Positions 16,898 to 28,278 of a DNA stretch of 64,000 bases are shown in pieces. Below the pieces are notes generated by a model that saw only the letters and a program-made list of their open reading frames with translations, was not told where the DNA came from and did no database searches. Source of the stretch: Ectopseudomonas alcaliphila (GTDB lineage: Bacteria > Pseudomonadota > Gammaproteobacteria > Pseudomonadales > Pseudomonadaceae). The stretch spans positions 62,001 to 126,000 of the forward strand of contig NZ_FNAE01000006.1 of the NCBI RefSeq assembly GCF_900101755.1, written 5' to 3'. Position 1 is the first letter of the stretch; each line of letters opens with the position of its first letter. A program made the position numbers and the translations under genes.

Positions 16898-17242
16898 ATG
16901 AGCACAGCCTTCCACGAAGACTCCAGCACCTCGGTGCTGCGTCGGATGAAAGAAGGGGGATTCGACTTCGCCCAGTTTCACCCGATCGAGTTCTACGCCA
17001 TCTTCCCCGACGAAGAGCGGGCCAGAATGGCGGCCAGAAACTTTCGCGGCGAGTCGCTCAACGCCCAGATATCCGCCCGCGAGGACGGCATCTGGCACCT
17101 GCAAATCAGCAAAGTGATGTACGCCACCCATGCCGGTATCGGCGAGTTCGAACATGACCTGGAGTCCATCGTCGTCCCGCTGGGCGGCAAGATGGATGGC
17201 TGGGGCGTTACACAGGAGGTGAAAGCGTCAGCCATGCGTTAG
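16898..17242 (+). CDS. RraB-family (ribonuclease E inhibitor-like) protein
   Basis: The 114-residue protein matches the RraB domain layout: VLRRMKEGGFDFAQFHPIEF at the N-terminus, a FPDEERARMAARNF helix, a central strand (IWHLQISKVMYAT), and the terminal GGKMDGWGV, equivalent to the YDGWG signature. RraB proteins bind RNase E and alter degradosome activity. Whether this divergent version does so is unknown. A GAGGGGG-type ribosome site precedes the ATG. It is a single gene. Confidence 0.75.
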   Translation: MSTAFHEDSSTSVLRRMKEGGFDFAQFHPIEFYAIFPDEERARMAARNFRGESLNAQISAREDGIWHLQISKVMYATHAGIGEFEHDLESIVVPLGGKMDGWGVTQEVKASAMR

Positions 17243-17249
17243 GGAAACA

Positions 17250-17348
17250 CTGAAAAAGCTGTCATGCCTGCGCAGGCGGGCATCCAGAACCAGCGAGTTG
17301 TCTGGGCTCCCGCCTTCGCGGGAGTGACGATAAATGGCTTTTTCAGAA
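17250..17348. repeat. 99-bp composite inverted repeat
   Basis: The outer arms are CTGAAAAAGC and GGCTTTTTCAG. Inside are GTCATGCCTGCGCAGGCGGG and CTCCCGCCTTCGCGGGAGTGAC, the widespread CCCGC-GCGGG repeat type also found at 20805-20872. It separates the RraB-like gene from the amidotransferase gene. Confidence 0.75.
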
Positions 17349-17479
17349 CATCCTCAAGTGCGGATGCGGCGGCGTCCGTCAGCACAGACCATCGGCCGGT
17401 TGTCCGGCCGATGGCTTCAACTCCCAGCCCACCTCGACTTGCCAATCCTTCTCGCGCAGGCTGCGCGGCGGAGGTAGCT

Positions 17480-18187
17480 ATGGCCGATGTTCTGATCCTG
17501 ACTCATATCGATTATTGCCCGCCAGCCCATCTGGCGCAGGTGCTGCAGGCGCGTGGCTGCAGTTTCGACGTGCTGCGCGTCGACTTGGGCGAACTGCACG
17601 GCTACGACCTGGAGCGGCCCAAGGCGATTGCCGTGATGGGCGGGCCGATGAGCGTCAATGACCCGCTGCCCTGGATCGCCGACGAAGTGGCAGCGTTGCA
17701 GCGCTTTATCGAGCGTGACATTCCCATCATCGGTCACTGCCTGGGTGGCCAACTGCTGGCCAAGGCACTCGGCGCCACCATCCGCCGTATGCCGTACACC
17801 GAGGCCGGCTGGCAGCGCATGCAGCGCCGTTCAAAGGCGACGGACAGCCCCTGGTTGGCGCATTTGCCTGAAGCGTTCAGCATCTTCCAGTGGCATGGCG
17901 ATACCTTCGCGCTGCCTGACGGCGCCCAGCCTCTGCTGAGCAGCCGCTGGTGCGACAACCAGGCCTTCGCCTGGGGTGACAAGGTGCTGGCGCTACAAGG
18001 GCACCCGGAAATGACCGAGGCGCTGATCGAGCTCTGGCTCGATGACTGGGCGCATCTGCTCGATGCCAGCCAGCCCAGCCAGCAGAGCATCGCCGACATG
18101 CGCGACGATCTGGGCGGGAAGGTCAGGGCGCTGAACCAGGTCGCTGAGGGCTTCTACGCGCATTGGCTGAAACTGGCTGGGCTGTGA
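17480..18187 (+). CDS. Class I glutamine amidotransferase (GuaA-N-like)
   Basis: The 235-residue stand-alone domain has the Cys nucleophile in IIGHCLGGQLLAKALG and the His in ALQGHPEMTEAL. The motif AVMGGPMSVND is typical of GMP-synthase-like amidotransferases. It releases ammonia from glutamine, or may hydrolyse a gamma-glutamyl compound as in the PuuD/GATase1 group. The ATG at 17480 has a GGAGG ribosome site ten bases upstream. The open frame before it runs through repeat sequence. No partner synthetase gene is adjacent. Confidence 0.88.
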   Translation: MADVLILTHIDYCPPAHLAQVLQARGCSFDVLRVDLGELHGYDLERPKAIAVMGGPMSVNDPLPWIADEVAALQRFIERDIPIIGHCLGGQLLAKALGATIRRMPYTEAGWQRMQRRSKATDSPWLAHLPEAFSIFQWHGDTFALPDGAQPLLSSRWCDNQAFAWGDKVLALQGHPEMTEALIELWLDDWAHLLDASQPSQQSIADMRDDLGGKVRALNQVAEGFYAHWLKLAGL

Positions 18188-18317
18188 AGGCCCCAAAGAG
18201 CTGGCAACAATAACTCTGTTGCTTCTGACCTGGCAGGAGATCTCTCGTCGTTTGGAGACAGGGCATTGTCGCGCGGTTAACCGACTCATCGCCGTCACGC
18301 GAGAGCCTATGCACCGC

Positions 18318-18400
18318 GAGGCGCGGCTCCTACAACGGTGATTGGACTCTATGCAGTAGGAGCTTCGCACCGGGACGAAGCCTTTGAAGCGCCAGGATGC
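18318..18400. repeat. Degenerate REP-type units
   Basis: GCGAGGCGCGGCTCCTACAA and, about 30 bases on, GTAGGAGCTTCGCACCGGGAC. Units like those near 640 and 55970 but diverged. They lie between the convergent amidotransferase and hypothetical genes. Confidence 0.55.
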
Positions 18401-18429
18401 AGAGCCGTGAGCACTGGTGTTGGCAGTTT

Positions 18430-18780
18430 CTACGGCCCCCAATAATCGAAATAGTGGATGTTGCCGGGTTTGATCTCGATCGCTATCTCTGTGCCGCATC
18501 TTATCGTGCGTGTCCCCGGCGCTATTTCCCCCGCCTTGTTAAGCCGGTATGGCCAGGGTTTGCCGTCTACTGAAAGCGTGCCGCAGCCACCACCGTTATC
18601 GTGTTCGATTACCAGGTACGTCTTGCCATCGGTGCTTGGTTTATAGCGGCCTCTGAGCTCATAAGTGGCATCGGTATCCGTGGCGACGATGTTGGGCAGC
18701 AACCAAGCACCTGCAATAAAAAGAACGGAGCACAGTGCTGCACCAAGGATGATCAGCAGGTACTTGAGCGCTCGTATCAC
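18430..18780 (-). CDS. Unknown protein with one membrane helix
   Basis: The 116-residue protein starts with a hydrophobic helix (YLLIILGAALCSVLFIAGAWLL) and continues with a small beta-rich domain. The domain contains DNGGGCGTLSVDGKPWPY and a second Cys in TIRCGTEIAIEI, so a disulfide outside the membrane is possible. I do not recognise a family. It lies 22 bases downstream of the DinB gene on the same strand and may be co-transcribed with it. Base composition is a little lower in GC than its neighbours. Confidence 0.6.
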   Translation of the reverse strand: MIRALKYLLIILGAALCSVLFIAGAWLLPNIVATDTDATYELRGRYKPSTDGKTYLVIEHDNGGGCGTLSVDGKPWPYRLNKAGEIAPGTRTIRCGTEIAIEIKPGNIHYFDYWGP

Positions 18781-18802
18781 GTGTTGGGTTTCTTCTTCGG
18801 TT

Positions 18803-19339
18803 TCATAGCGCTTCAGGGATCAGCGCCAGCAAATCGGTCACCCCAACATCCACGCCTGCCTGGGCCAATAGCGTCGTGGCCTGGCCACGGTGATGAGTCT
18901 GGTGGTTGAACAGGTGCATCAGCAGGGCGAAGAAGTGCTTTTGCGCTGCCACGCCCTTCATGTTGCTGTAGCTCAGCGGCTGATCCAGGTGCTCTTCGTC
19001 AATCTCGGCTGCCAGCGCTTCGATGCAACTGTCCAGCAGCTTGCGCAGTACCGCCAGTTCGCGAATGTCCGCCGCCATCGGCTGATCCAGGCGCGTGGGT
19101 TTTTCCAGGGTGGCGAGCGCCTGCAAGGCAGGAAAGTTTGCCGGATGCGCGGCATAGCGCCCAAGCCAGATGCGGTCAGCCACTACCAGATGATTCAGCG
19201 TGCCCAGGATCGAACCGAAGAACGCGCCACGCTCGGTGCTCAACGCCGCGTCGGACAAGCTGGAAGCAGCTGTGTAGAGCCGTTCGTTCATCCAGCTGTT
19301 GTAGCGCGCCATCAGGCGGATATGGTCGATTCTCTGCAT
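18803..19339 (-). CDS. DinB-family four-helix protein
   Basis: The 178-residue protein matches the DinB/YfiT metal-binding four-helix bundle. His is present in LGTLNHLVVADRIWLGRY near residue 50, and the pair sits in HLFNHQTHHRGQATTLL. Three His residues in this arrangement usually bind a divalent metal. The family includes thiol-dependent S-transferases and damage-inducible proteins of unknown role. Nothing nearby defines its substrate. Confidence 0.85.
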   Translation of the reverse strand: MQRIDHIRLMARYNSWMNERLYTAASSLSDAALSTERGAFFGSILGTLNHLVVADRIWLGRYAAHPANFPALQALATLEKPTRLDQPMAADIRELAVLRKLLDSCIEALAAEIDEEHLDQPLSYSNMKGVAAQKHFFALLMHLFNHQTHHRGQATTLLAQAGVDVGVTDLLALIPEAL

Positions 19340-19361
19340 GGTTTCACCTGTTGCGCACGAC

Positions 19362-19925
19362 TTACCGGTGATTCTGGCGGCTGCGCCAATCTTCGCTCAG
19401 CAGCCCGTAGAGTGCCGAGTCCGATACCTGTCCATCGATGATCCAGCGTTGGCGCAGCAAGCCTTCCTGGCTGAACCCCAAACGTTCAAGAGCGCGCCCG
19501 GAGGCTGTATTGGTCGGGTCGATTTCCGCCTCGACCCGATTGAGCCTCAGGGTTTCGAACCCGTGGCACAACAACTCGCTGGCCGCCTCCTGAACGTATC
19601 CCTTGCCCCAGGCGCAAGAGGCAATGCCAAAGCCGATCTCTGCGCGACGCGATTGCGGCTGGTAGTTGAACAGCAGGCATTTGCCGATCAGCTCGGCGCT
19701 TTGCCTGTCTACGATAGCCAGCGTCAGGCGCTGGCCTTCGCACATGGCCTGCTGTTCTGCGCGAATGTAATCCTGCGCAACGGCCTCGGCATCCCAAGGC
19801 GGGGTGTTCCAATACTGCATGACCTGCGGATCGGAAAAGATCGCGAACAGCGCCGCAGCATCCGCTGCTTGCAGAGGGCGCAGGACAAGACGTGGCGTCG
19901 TCAGAGTGACGGAAAGATCGGGCAT
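19362..19925 (-). CDS. GNAT N-acetyltransferase (RimJ/RimL type)
   Basis: The 187-residue protein starts with TTPRLVLRPLQAADAAALF, the typical RimJ/RimL N-terminus. It has the acetyl-CoA motif EIGFGIASCAWGKGYVQEAA and the C-terminal NTASGRALERLGFSQEGLLR. It transfers acetyl groups to an amine of a small molecule or a protein N-terminus. The start at MPDLSVTLTTPR fits the family. It lies 25 bases downstream of the SDR gene and is probably co-transcribed. Confidence 0.9.
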   Translation of the reverse strand: MPDLSVTLTTPRLVLRPLQAADAAALFAIFSDPQVMQYWNTPPWDAEAVAQDYIRAEQQAMCEGQRLTLAIVDRQSAELIGKCLLFNYQPQSRRAEIGFGIASCAWGKGYVQEAASELLCHGFETLRLNRVEAEIDPTNTASGRALERLGFSQEGLLRQRWIIDGQVSDSALYGLLSEDWRSRQNHR

Positions 19926-19950
19926 CGGGTTTCCTCGCGTGCTCAGGTGT

Positions 19951-20652
19951 TCAAAAGCGCTCGTCGGCGATGGCAGGCAGCACCAGTTCGCGCACGTAAC
20001 TGGCATCGGACAGGCTCAGCAGCGTTCTCACCAGTGCGACGACATCGTGCAGCGGAATCAGCTGACCTTCACCATTTTGCGCAGCCTGTTCGACTGCGGT
20101 CTGCAAGCCATCCTGGGTATTGAGGTAGCCCAGTTGCAGACAGGTGACGGCCAGGCGCTGATCGCGAAAACCTTCGCGCAGGGTCTCGGCGATGCCTTTG
20201 AGGGCAAACTTGCTGGCGCCGAAGGTGACTTCCGGGCGGCCGCTCTGTGGCAGGGCCGAGGTAGAACCGGTCAGGATCAGCTGCGGCTTCGCGCCGCCAA
20301 GCAGGCGCGGTAGCAGGCGTTTGAGCAGCAGCAGGGTTGCGCCGATATTGACGCTGACCATTTCGAGAATCTGCGCGTCGTCGTCCTGCAGAAAGCTGTA
20401 GTCATCCTCGAACGCGCGAGCTTCCCAGATGCCCAGGTTGTAGATGATCGCATCCAGCCGCTGCGGTGCCTGGGCCTCGATGGCTTCTACTGCCCGCAGC
20501 GGATCGCTCATATCCGCTTCGATCCACTGGATATCCGTAGCGAGGTCGGCCGGACGGCTGCGTGAAATCCCGATCAGCTCGTGGCTTGTCGCCAAACCCT
20601 CTACCAACGCACGGCCGAGACCTCGGCTCGCACCGATCACCATGATTCGCAT
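19951..20652 (-). CDS. SDR-family protein with catalytic Tyr replaced by Phe
   Basis: The 233-residue Rossmann protein has the loop VIGASRGLGRALVEGL and keeps Ser130 in LTGSTSALPQ and Lys148. The catalytic Tyr of the YxxxK motif is Phe144 (VTFGASKFAL), and the NNAG motif reads YNLG. Without the Tyr, ordinary SDR redox chemistry is unlikely. It may be a binding protein or use a different mechanism. The codon is TTC, so one base change from TAC would explain it. It is in a likely operon with the GNAT gene. Confidence 0.82.
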   Translation of the reverse strand: MRIMVIGASRGLGRALVEGLATSHELIGISRSRPADLATDIQWIEADMSDPLRAVEAIEAQAPQRLDAIIYNLGIWEARAFEDDYSFLQDDDAQILEMVSVNIGATLLLLKRLLPRLLGGAKPQLILTGSTSALPQSGRPEVTFGASKFALKGIAETLREGFRDQRLAVTCLQLGYLNTQDGLQTAVEQAAQNGEGQLIPLHDVVALVRTLLSLSDASYVRELVLPAIADERF

Positions 20653-20804
20653 CCTGTGCCTCCTTGATTCCTGCAGGGATCTTCCATGGCTCCGGCGAGG
20701 GCAACGCTCGCCCGAGAGGAAGACTGGGACGTTAAGTGGGGCGCTGGCGGTGGGTCAAACGGGATATGCCAGGCAAGCACTTATCGTGTGGGGGATTGCT
20801 CTCG

Positions 20805-20872
20805 CCGTCACTCCCGCGAAGGCGGGAGTGACGGCGAGCTGTTCTGGGTTCCCGCCTGCGCGGGAACGACGG
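20805..20872. repeat. CCCGC-GCGGG type repeat pair
   Basis: A hairpin GTCACTCCCGCG/CGCGGGAGTGAC-like unit is followed by CCCGCCTGCGCGGGAACGAC. It is the same family as at 17250-17348. It lies between the 5' end of the SDR gene and the 3' end of the VOC gene. Confidence 0.75.
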
Positions 20873-20908
20873 TCGCTGCAGGTGATGAAGGCTCGCAGGT
20901 GGTGGCGA

Positions 20909-21271
20909 CTACTGACCGTCCGGCTCCGACCATACGGCAAACTCGTTGCCACCCGGTTCGACGAAGTGAAAGCGTCTGCCGCCGGGGAAGGAGAAGACCG
21001 GTTTGACGATTTCCCCACCGGCAGCCTCGACCTTGGCCAGAGTGTCTTCCAGCTTTGCGCTGTAGAACACGATCAGTGCGCTGCCGTTGTCGCTGCGCGC
21101 GGACATCTCGGCGCTGAAGAAACCGCCATCCAGGCCCTCGTCGGCGAAGGCAGCGTAATCAGGGCCGTAGTCCGTGAAACGCCAGCCGAAAGCGGCCTGG
21201 AAGAAGGCTTTGGTGGCTGGCAGGTTGCGGGTGGGATATTCGACGTAATTGATCTTCTCGTGGACAGGCAT
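20909..21271 (-). CDS. VOC (glyoxalase/bleomycin-resistance) family protein
   Basis: The 120-residue protein carries one beta-alpha-beta-beta-beta pair: INYVEYPTRNLPATKAFFQAAFGW, then the C-terminal FVEPGGNEFAVWSEPDG. The Glu near the end is in the usual metal-ligand position, whereas the N-terminal ligand position is a Tyr-Val-Glu stretch. It may bind a small molecule rather than act as a glyoxalase. It is a single gene, 36 bases ahead of the HhH gene on the minus strand with opposite order of distance (the HhH gene is upstream). Confidence 0.85.
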   Translation of the reverse strand: MPVHEKINYVEYPTRNLPATKAFFQAAFGWRFTDYGPDYAAFADEGLDGGFFSAEMSARSDNGSALIVFYSAKLEDTLAKVEAAGGEIVKPVFSFPGGRRFHFVEPGGNEFAVWSEPDGQ

Positions 21272-21303
21272 ACCGGATTCCCTGGCAATGAAGGTGGTGG
21301 TGC

Positions 21304-21540
21304 TTACTGACGCGATTTGGCCAGATCGATGGCCGCCTGAATAGCCGCCCGTGCTTGCGGGCTGTTCTTCCAGCAGGTTGAGCCAAGCTGACCGGCTACC
21401 GCGGTGACGATATCGCCAACGTTGGAGTCTGCCAGCTCCTGCAAGGAGTTGATGCCGATCTGTTCGAGTCGCTGCACGACGGTAGGGCCTACGCCTTTAA
21501 CGTCTAGAAGGGCTTGGTGTTCATCGGTTGGGAAGGGCAT
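21304..21540 (-). CDS. Helix-hairpin-helix protein (Cdd1-like)
   Basis: The 78-residue protein contains an HhH motif (LLDVKGVGPTVVQRLEQIG) followed by SLQELADSNVGDIV and a conserved-looking CWKNSPQARAAI. This resembles the Cdd1 'pathogenicity locus' family, whose members are small, probably nucleic-acid-binding proteins. I prefer the ATG at 21540 (MPFPTDEHQALLDV). An upstream TTG would add nine residues. Function unknown. Confidence 0.7.
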   Translation of the reverse strand: MPFPTDEHQALLDVKGVGPTVVQRLEQIGINSLQELADSNVGDIVTAVAGQLGSTCWKNSPQARAAIQAAIDLAKSRQ

Positions 21541-21679
21541 TGCATGTCTCGTCGAATGGTTAATCAAGAGCGGTCAGAGGTGTGTCGGCGAGTGGCGTTT
21601 GGGAGATTGGTCAGAGTGGGTGACTCTCGCACTGGAGCAAGACCGAGGACACTGGCTATCCCTATTCGCCACGACGGAG

Positions 21680-22426
21680 TCAGCCGTTGATGTCGCTACA
21701 GTCCATCGGGATCGGGGTGCCCAGCAGTTTGCTGAAGTAGCTTACTTGTTCTACTCGCCAAGCCTCGGCCTGGTCACGAATCGCAGCGTTGTGAGCTGTG
21801 GGATCTTCATCGTTTTCCAGCACAGATTGGGTGACGGGTATGATCCATTCGGATGCTCCATCCAGATAGCGATGTTCTCCAGATACCACGAATTGAGACT
21901 GCTCTTCATTCCATTGCCAGCGCTGGTCAACGTCGTTTCCCCACGTGATCCAAGCGATCAGCTCGCCATGGGCGCCGTAATCGAGCTGGCCGCCAGAGGG
22001 TTGTTCGCCAGTGCGTGTTACCTTCAGATGGAAGCCTGAGAGCATCCCGCCTTCTATCGGTTGATAAGCTATACCGCCGAAGAAGTCGGCGGCGCGCAGA
22101 ACCTCCCGGTTTTTCGCCGCGTAGATTTGGCAGGGAGAGCTGTGCTGGTTTTGTCGGTAGAGAATTACGCTGACTCCGTTACCACTCTCCGGTTTTTCGC
22201 CGAAGTCGTAGGAGTAGTCACGCCCCAGTATCGTCAGCAACCAGGGACACGGGCCGTAGGAGGAGCTGAAGCGTTGGGCCTGGCGGCATCTGGGATGAAT
22301 TTTTCCTGTCAGAGTCACTCCGTCAGCCCCGACATAACGCCAGTTTCCGTAGGTAGGGGAGTAGATGATTGAGAAAGTGAGTAAGCCCATCAGCCCTAAC
22401 AGGGTGGCGAGATTGGTGTATTTCAT
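21680..22426 (-). CDS. Unknown exported or membrane-anchored protein
   Basis: The 248-residue protein has an N-terminal hydrophobic segment (LATLLGLMGLLTFSIIYS) that may be a signal peptide or anchor. A soluble domain rich in Trp, Tyr and Cys follows (CRQAQRFSSSYGPCPW, and CQIYAAKNREV further on). A good AGGAGAAC ribosome site precedes the ATG. Base composition is clearly lower in GC than the flanking genes, consistent with acquired DNA. I do not recognise a family. Confidence 0.65.
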   Translation of the reverse strand: MKYTNLATLLGLMGLLTFSIIYSPTYGNWRYVGADGVTLTGKIHPRCRQAQRFSSSYGPCPWLLTILGRDYSYDFGEKPESGNGVSVILYRQNQHSSPCQIYAAKNREVLRAADFFGGIAYQPIEGGMLSGFHLKVTRTGEQPSGGQLDYGAHGELIAWITWGNDVDQRWQWNEEQSQFVVSGEHRYLDGASEWIIPVTQSVLENDEDPTAHNAAIRDQAEAWRVEQVSYFSKLLGTPIPMDCSDING

Positions 22427-22852
22427 GAGTTGTTCTCCTTCACAACTTTAGCTCCGTATCATCGCAAATATCACCTGATGCAGTCGCTGGTGATATGGAC
22501 ATGCAGTTTTTGCTTCTTATCGGCAGGGGCTTTCCAGGGCGGTGGAATCCCGGTTACGTAACCCCGGCCAAGTCAAGGGAGCGCTCAGCAAGTAATGGGC
22601 GGAGGAAGCTGCGTTCGTAGCCGATCACGCGGTGTGTTTTTCGGCGTAGCTTCGGGCGGCCTGGGACTGTGGATCCTGTATGGCGTCGCTGCGGCACTGC
22701 TGGTGGAGCGCCAGGCTCAGGGCGAGCGCGATATGGTTCGCCCGTCCTATGGCAGGAAAAACCATGATGTTGCCCGCCGAATTTCTCGGCGAGAGTCAAT
22801 CAGATTTGTGTTGTTCATGGCTGGCCAGCAGTGCGCTTTACGGCTGCGAGAT
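22427..22852. other. 426-bp gap with no supported gene
   Basis: Several short frames are open on both strands, but none has a convincing ribosome site or composition. The first ~100 bases are the promoter region of the minus-strand exported protein. The rest could hold decayed coding sequence between two orphan genes. Confidence 0.4.
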
Positions 22853-23353
22853 TTATCGCGACCTCAGGCGCCGGATGACTTTCAGGATTCCGCCATAGCC
22901 CAGCAGCAGCCACGCGGCCAGGGCCAGTTGCACCAGCGTTGCGGCCATGCTGGCCAGATCCTGCATGGGGATTACTTGCAGGCCCCATTCGTTGTTCAGC
23001 GCGGCGATCAGCGTGGCGATCCAGTAGGTCGTATCCGACAGCGACGAGGCCAGCAGCCAGAGCCCGATGAGGATGCAACCGATCTCCAGTGCCGGAACTG
23101 TATTGGTCGAGAGGGCTGTGGACCGCTCGTTAACGCCTGGCAAGAGTATTGCGGCGATATGCAATGGCAATAACCAGAGCAGTGCGGCGATGAGCAGCGG
23201 AAAGATGATCGAGAGGACAATGGCCGCGATCAGGCTGCTGGTCGGGAGGTTTATGTCCGTGGCAGAGGCCTGCCCCACAAGCTGCAGGGCGCCGATCACG
23301 AGGTAGATGGCAAACAGACGTAGCGCAACAGTGAGAATGTCTTCTCGAGACAT
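22853..23353 (-). CDS. Unknown polytopic membrane protein
   Basis: The 166-residue protein has four hydrophobic segments: ILTVALRLFAIYLVIGALQLV, LIAAIVLSIIFPLLIAALLWLLPLH, IGCILIGLWLLASSL, and a last one ending LALAAWLLLGYGGILKVIRRL. The start at MSREDILTVALRLF is supported by a GAAAGG-type site upstream. I see no catalytic residues. Proteins of this kind are common orphans in Pseudomonas. Confidence 0.65.
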   Translation of the reverse strand: MSREDILTVALRLFAIYLVIGALQLVGQASATDINLPTSSLIAAIVLSIIFPLLIAALLWLLPLHIAAILLPGVNERSTALSTNTVPALEIGCILIGLWLLASSLSDTTYWIATLIAALNNEWGLQVIPMQDLASMAATLVQLALAAWLLLGYGGILKVIRRLRSR

Positions 23354-23498
23354 GCTTTGGTGTCCTTTCTCTCGGGTTGATGAGCCTGTGAGCCCGAACG
23401 GCATTGCCCGGTAGCGGGCCAGCATCCATGCCATTGTGTTCTCGACTGGGTGACGTCAACTGACGTTCTTTCGGGGCGGGGAGTTACAAGTGAACGAA

Positions 23499-23531
23499 GA
23501 AAGGCGCAGAGGTTTGGGCCCTGCGCCTTTC
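23499..23531 (-). terminator. Rho-independent terminator of the chemoreceptor gene
   Basis: Arms GAAAGGCGCAG and CTGCGCCTTTC around an 11-base loop. On the minus strand the stem is followed by a T-rich tail (TTTCTTCGTT). It begins seven bases beyond the stop of the chemoreceptor gene. Confidence 0.7.
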
Positions 23532-23537
23532 GTGTGT

Positions 23538-25103
23538 TCAGCGGTTGAAGCGTTCAACCAGGGCGTATTGACCCTGTGCGGTGTTGGTCAGGGCTTCGCT
23601 GAGTTTGGCGGTGCTTTGCGCTTCGCCAGCGGTCTGGTCGGCCAGTTGGGCAATGGTGGTGATGTTCTGGTTGATCTCGTCGGCCACGGCGCTTTGTTCT
23701 TCCGCCGCCGCAGCGATCTGGTTGGCCATGTCGGCGATATTGGCCACCGAGTCGCTGATGCCGGCCAGGGCTTGGTCGGCTTTGAGTACTCGCTCGACGC
23801 CTTCATCGGCCTGCTTGCGGCCGATTTCCATGGTCAGCACGGCTTCTTCTGCGGTGCGCTGTAGCTTGGCGATCAGGGTATGGATCTGTTCGGTCGACTC
23901 GGCGGTGCGTTGCGCCAGCGAACGCACTTCGTCGGCCACCACGGCGAAGCCACGGCCCATTTCGCCGGCGCGGGCGGCTTCGATGGCGGCGTTGAGGGCG
24001 AGCAGGTTGGTCTGGTCGGCGATGCCCTTGATCACGTCGACCACGCCGCCGATTTCATTGCTGTCCTGGGCCAGGCGGGTAACCGTCTCGCCGGTATCGC
24101 CCACCGATTGCGACAGGCGCTGGATGGCTTCGCGGGTTTCCGCGGCGATGGTGCGGCCTTCGCCGGTCAGCCGGTTGGCTTCCTGGGTGGCGATGGCGGT
24201 ACGGGCGACGTTGCTGGCGACTTCCAGGGTGGTGGCGGCCATTTCGTTGACGGCGGTGGCGACCTGTTCGGTCTCGCTGCGCTGGCGCTCGAGGCCGGCC
24301 GAGCTGTTGTGCGCGAGCTTGTCGGCTTCTCGCGCTTGCTGAGTCAGTTGTTCGGCGGTGTCCTGCAGGCGGGTGAGGCAGGTTTTCAGGCGCGCTTCCT
24401 GGCTGAGCATGGCCATTTCCAGGCGTGCTTCGGCGCCGCGGCTGTCGGTGTACATCTGTGCGATCAGCGGGTCGGAGGTGGTTTGCTCGGCCAGTTTCAA
24501 CAGGCGTTTGACGCCACGCGTCTGCCAGGCGATGCCGGCCAGGCCCAGCGGCACGGAGAGCACGGCAGCGAGGATGAAGCCCCAGTTGCTGCCCATCCAG
24601 TGGCCGATCATGAAGCCGATCTGGCTGACCAGGATGAAGGGCATCCACGCCTGGACGATGGGTAGCCACTGGTTGCTGGCCGGGATGGCTGATTTGCCCG
24701 CGTTGATGCGGGCGTACAGCGTTTCGGCGCGGCGTACCTGCTCGGCGGTCGGCTTGACGCGGACGGATTCGTAGCCGACGACCTGGTTGTTTTCGGTCAC
24801 GGGTGTGACGTAGGCGTTGACCCAATAGTGGTCACCGTTCTTGCTGCGGTTCTTGACGATGCCCATCCACGGGCGGCCCTTTTTCAGGGTCGTCCACATA
24901 TGCTCGAACACGGCTGCCGGAACGTCCGGATGGCGCACGATGTTGTGTGGCGCGCGCAGCAGTTCTTCACGACTGAAGCCGCTGATGTCGACGAAGGCGT
25001 CGTTGCAGTAGGTGATCTGCCCCTTGGTGTCGGTGGTAGAGATCAGGCGCTGCTGAGCAGGAAAGGTGCGCTCGCGCTGAGTGACCGGCTGGTTGTTACG
25101 CAT
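23538..25103 (-). CDS. aer: PAS-domain methyl-accepting chemotaxis protein (Aer-like)
   Basis: The 521-residue protein has a PAS domain at about 20-125 (TDTKGQITYCNDAFVDISGFS and later NRSKNGDHYWVNAYVTP). A hydrophobic hairpin at about 163-210 follows, with no large periplasmic domain. The rest is a long cytoplasmic coiled coil with the MCP hairpin (IADQTNLLALNAAIEAARAGE). This is the Aer architecture, in which PAS-bound FAD senses redox state or energy taxis. The chosen start MRNNQPVTQRERTFP matches Aer N-termini. It is a single gene followed by a terminator. Confidence 0.9.
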   Translation of the reverse strand: MRNNQPVTQRERTFPAQQRLISTTDTKGQITYCNDAFVDISGFSREELLRAPHNIVRHPDVPAAVFEHMWTTLKKGRPWMGIVKNRSKNGDHYWVNAYVTPVTENNQVVGYESVRVKPTAEQVRRAETLYARINAGKSAIPASNQWLPIVQAWMPFILVSQIGFMIGHWMGSNWGFILAAVLSVPLGLAGIAWQTRGVKRLLKLAEQTTSDPLIAQMYTDSRGAEARLEMAMLSQEARLKTCLTRLQDTAEQLTQQAREADKLAHNSSAGLERQRSETEQVATAVNEMAATTLEVASNVARTAIATQEANRLTGEGRTIAAETREAIQRLSQSVGDTGETVTRLAQDSNEIGGVVDVIKGIADQTNLLALNAAIEAARAGEMGRGFAVVADEVRSLAQRTAESTEQIHTLIAKLQRTAEEAVLTMEIGRKQADEGVERVLKADQALAGISDSVANIADMANQIAAAAEEQSAVADEINQNITTIAQLADQTAGEAQSTAKLSEALTNTAQGQYALVERFNR

Positions 25104-25247
25104 GGCAGGTATCCGTCGTTGTAATGCCCTGTCATCGGCCGACAAGCGGCGAAGTTGAGGGCTGAATCCGTTTTGGCGAGTTTAATCGCTTTTTGAATGA
25201 CGTCACATTTTTGTCACGGCATGAGCCGTCCGTGGCCCGACGGGGAA

Positions 25248-25272
25248 GCCCTGCCGCCAGGTGCGGCAGGGC
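25248..25272 (-). terminator. Hairpin downstream of acnA
   Basis: GCCCTGCCGC and GCGGCAGGGC arms with a five-base loop lie just beyond the acnA stop. No long T-run follows, so it may stabilise the 3' end rather than terminate. Confidence 0.5.
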
Positions 25273-25279
25273 AGGTCCA

Positions 25280-28021
<2,742 letters not shown>

Positions 28022-28278
28022 TGCACATCTCCTTGGGCCCGCACGGTTCGGGCTGTATCTGATGGCGGCAGACCTTCAAGCTAGTTCGGCTTGGGCGGTC
28101 TGGCTAGCGCATATCCTTTATCGGTTGCTATGCGCTGCCTGTGTTGGATGACCGGATCTCATCGAGACGCGATGGCCAGCGGCTCCGTAATCTGTGGGCA
28201 GCACATATGTAGCTGGACAGGTTTAGCGGCTCTGGGTTCCGGTCTCGGGTATCATGCGCGGCCTGAGGAGACCCTTTG

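Noticed and set aside
22554..23173. Short genes in the gap near 22.6 kb (both strands)
   Set aside because: There are no ribosome sites and no family resemblance, and the plus-strand frame runs antisense into the membrane protein gene.
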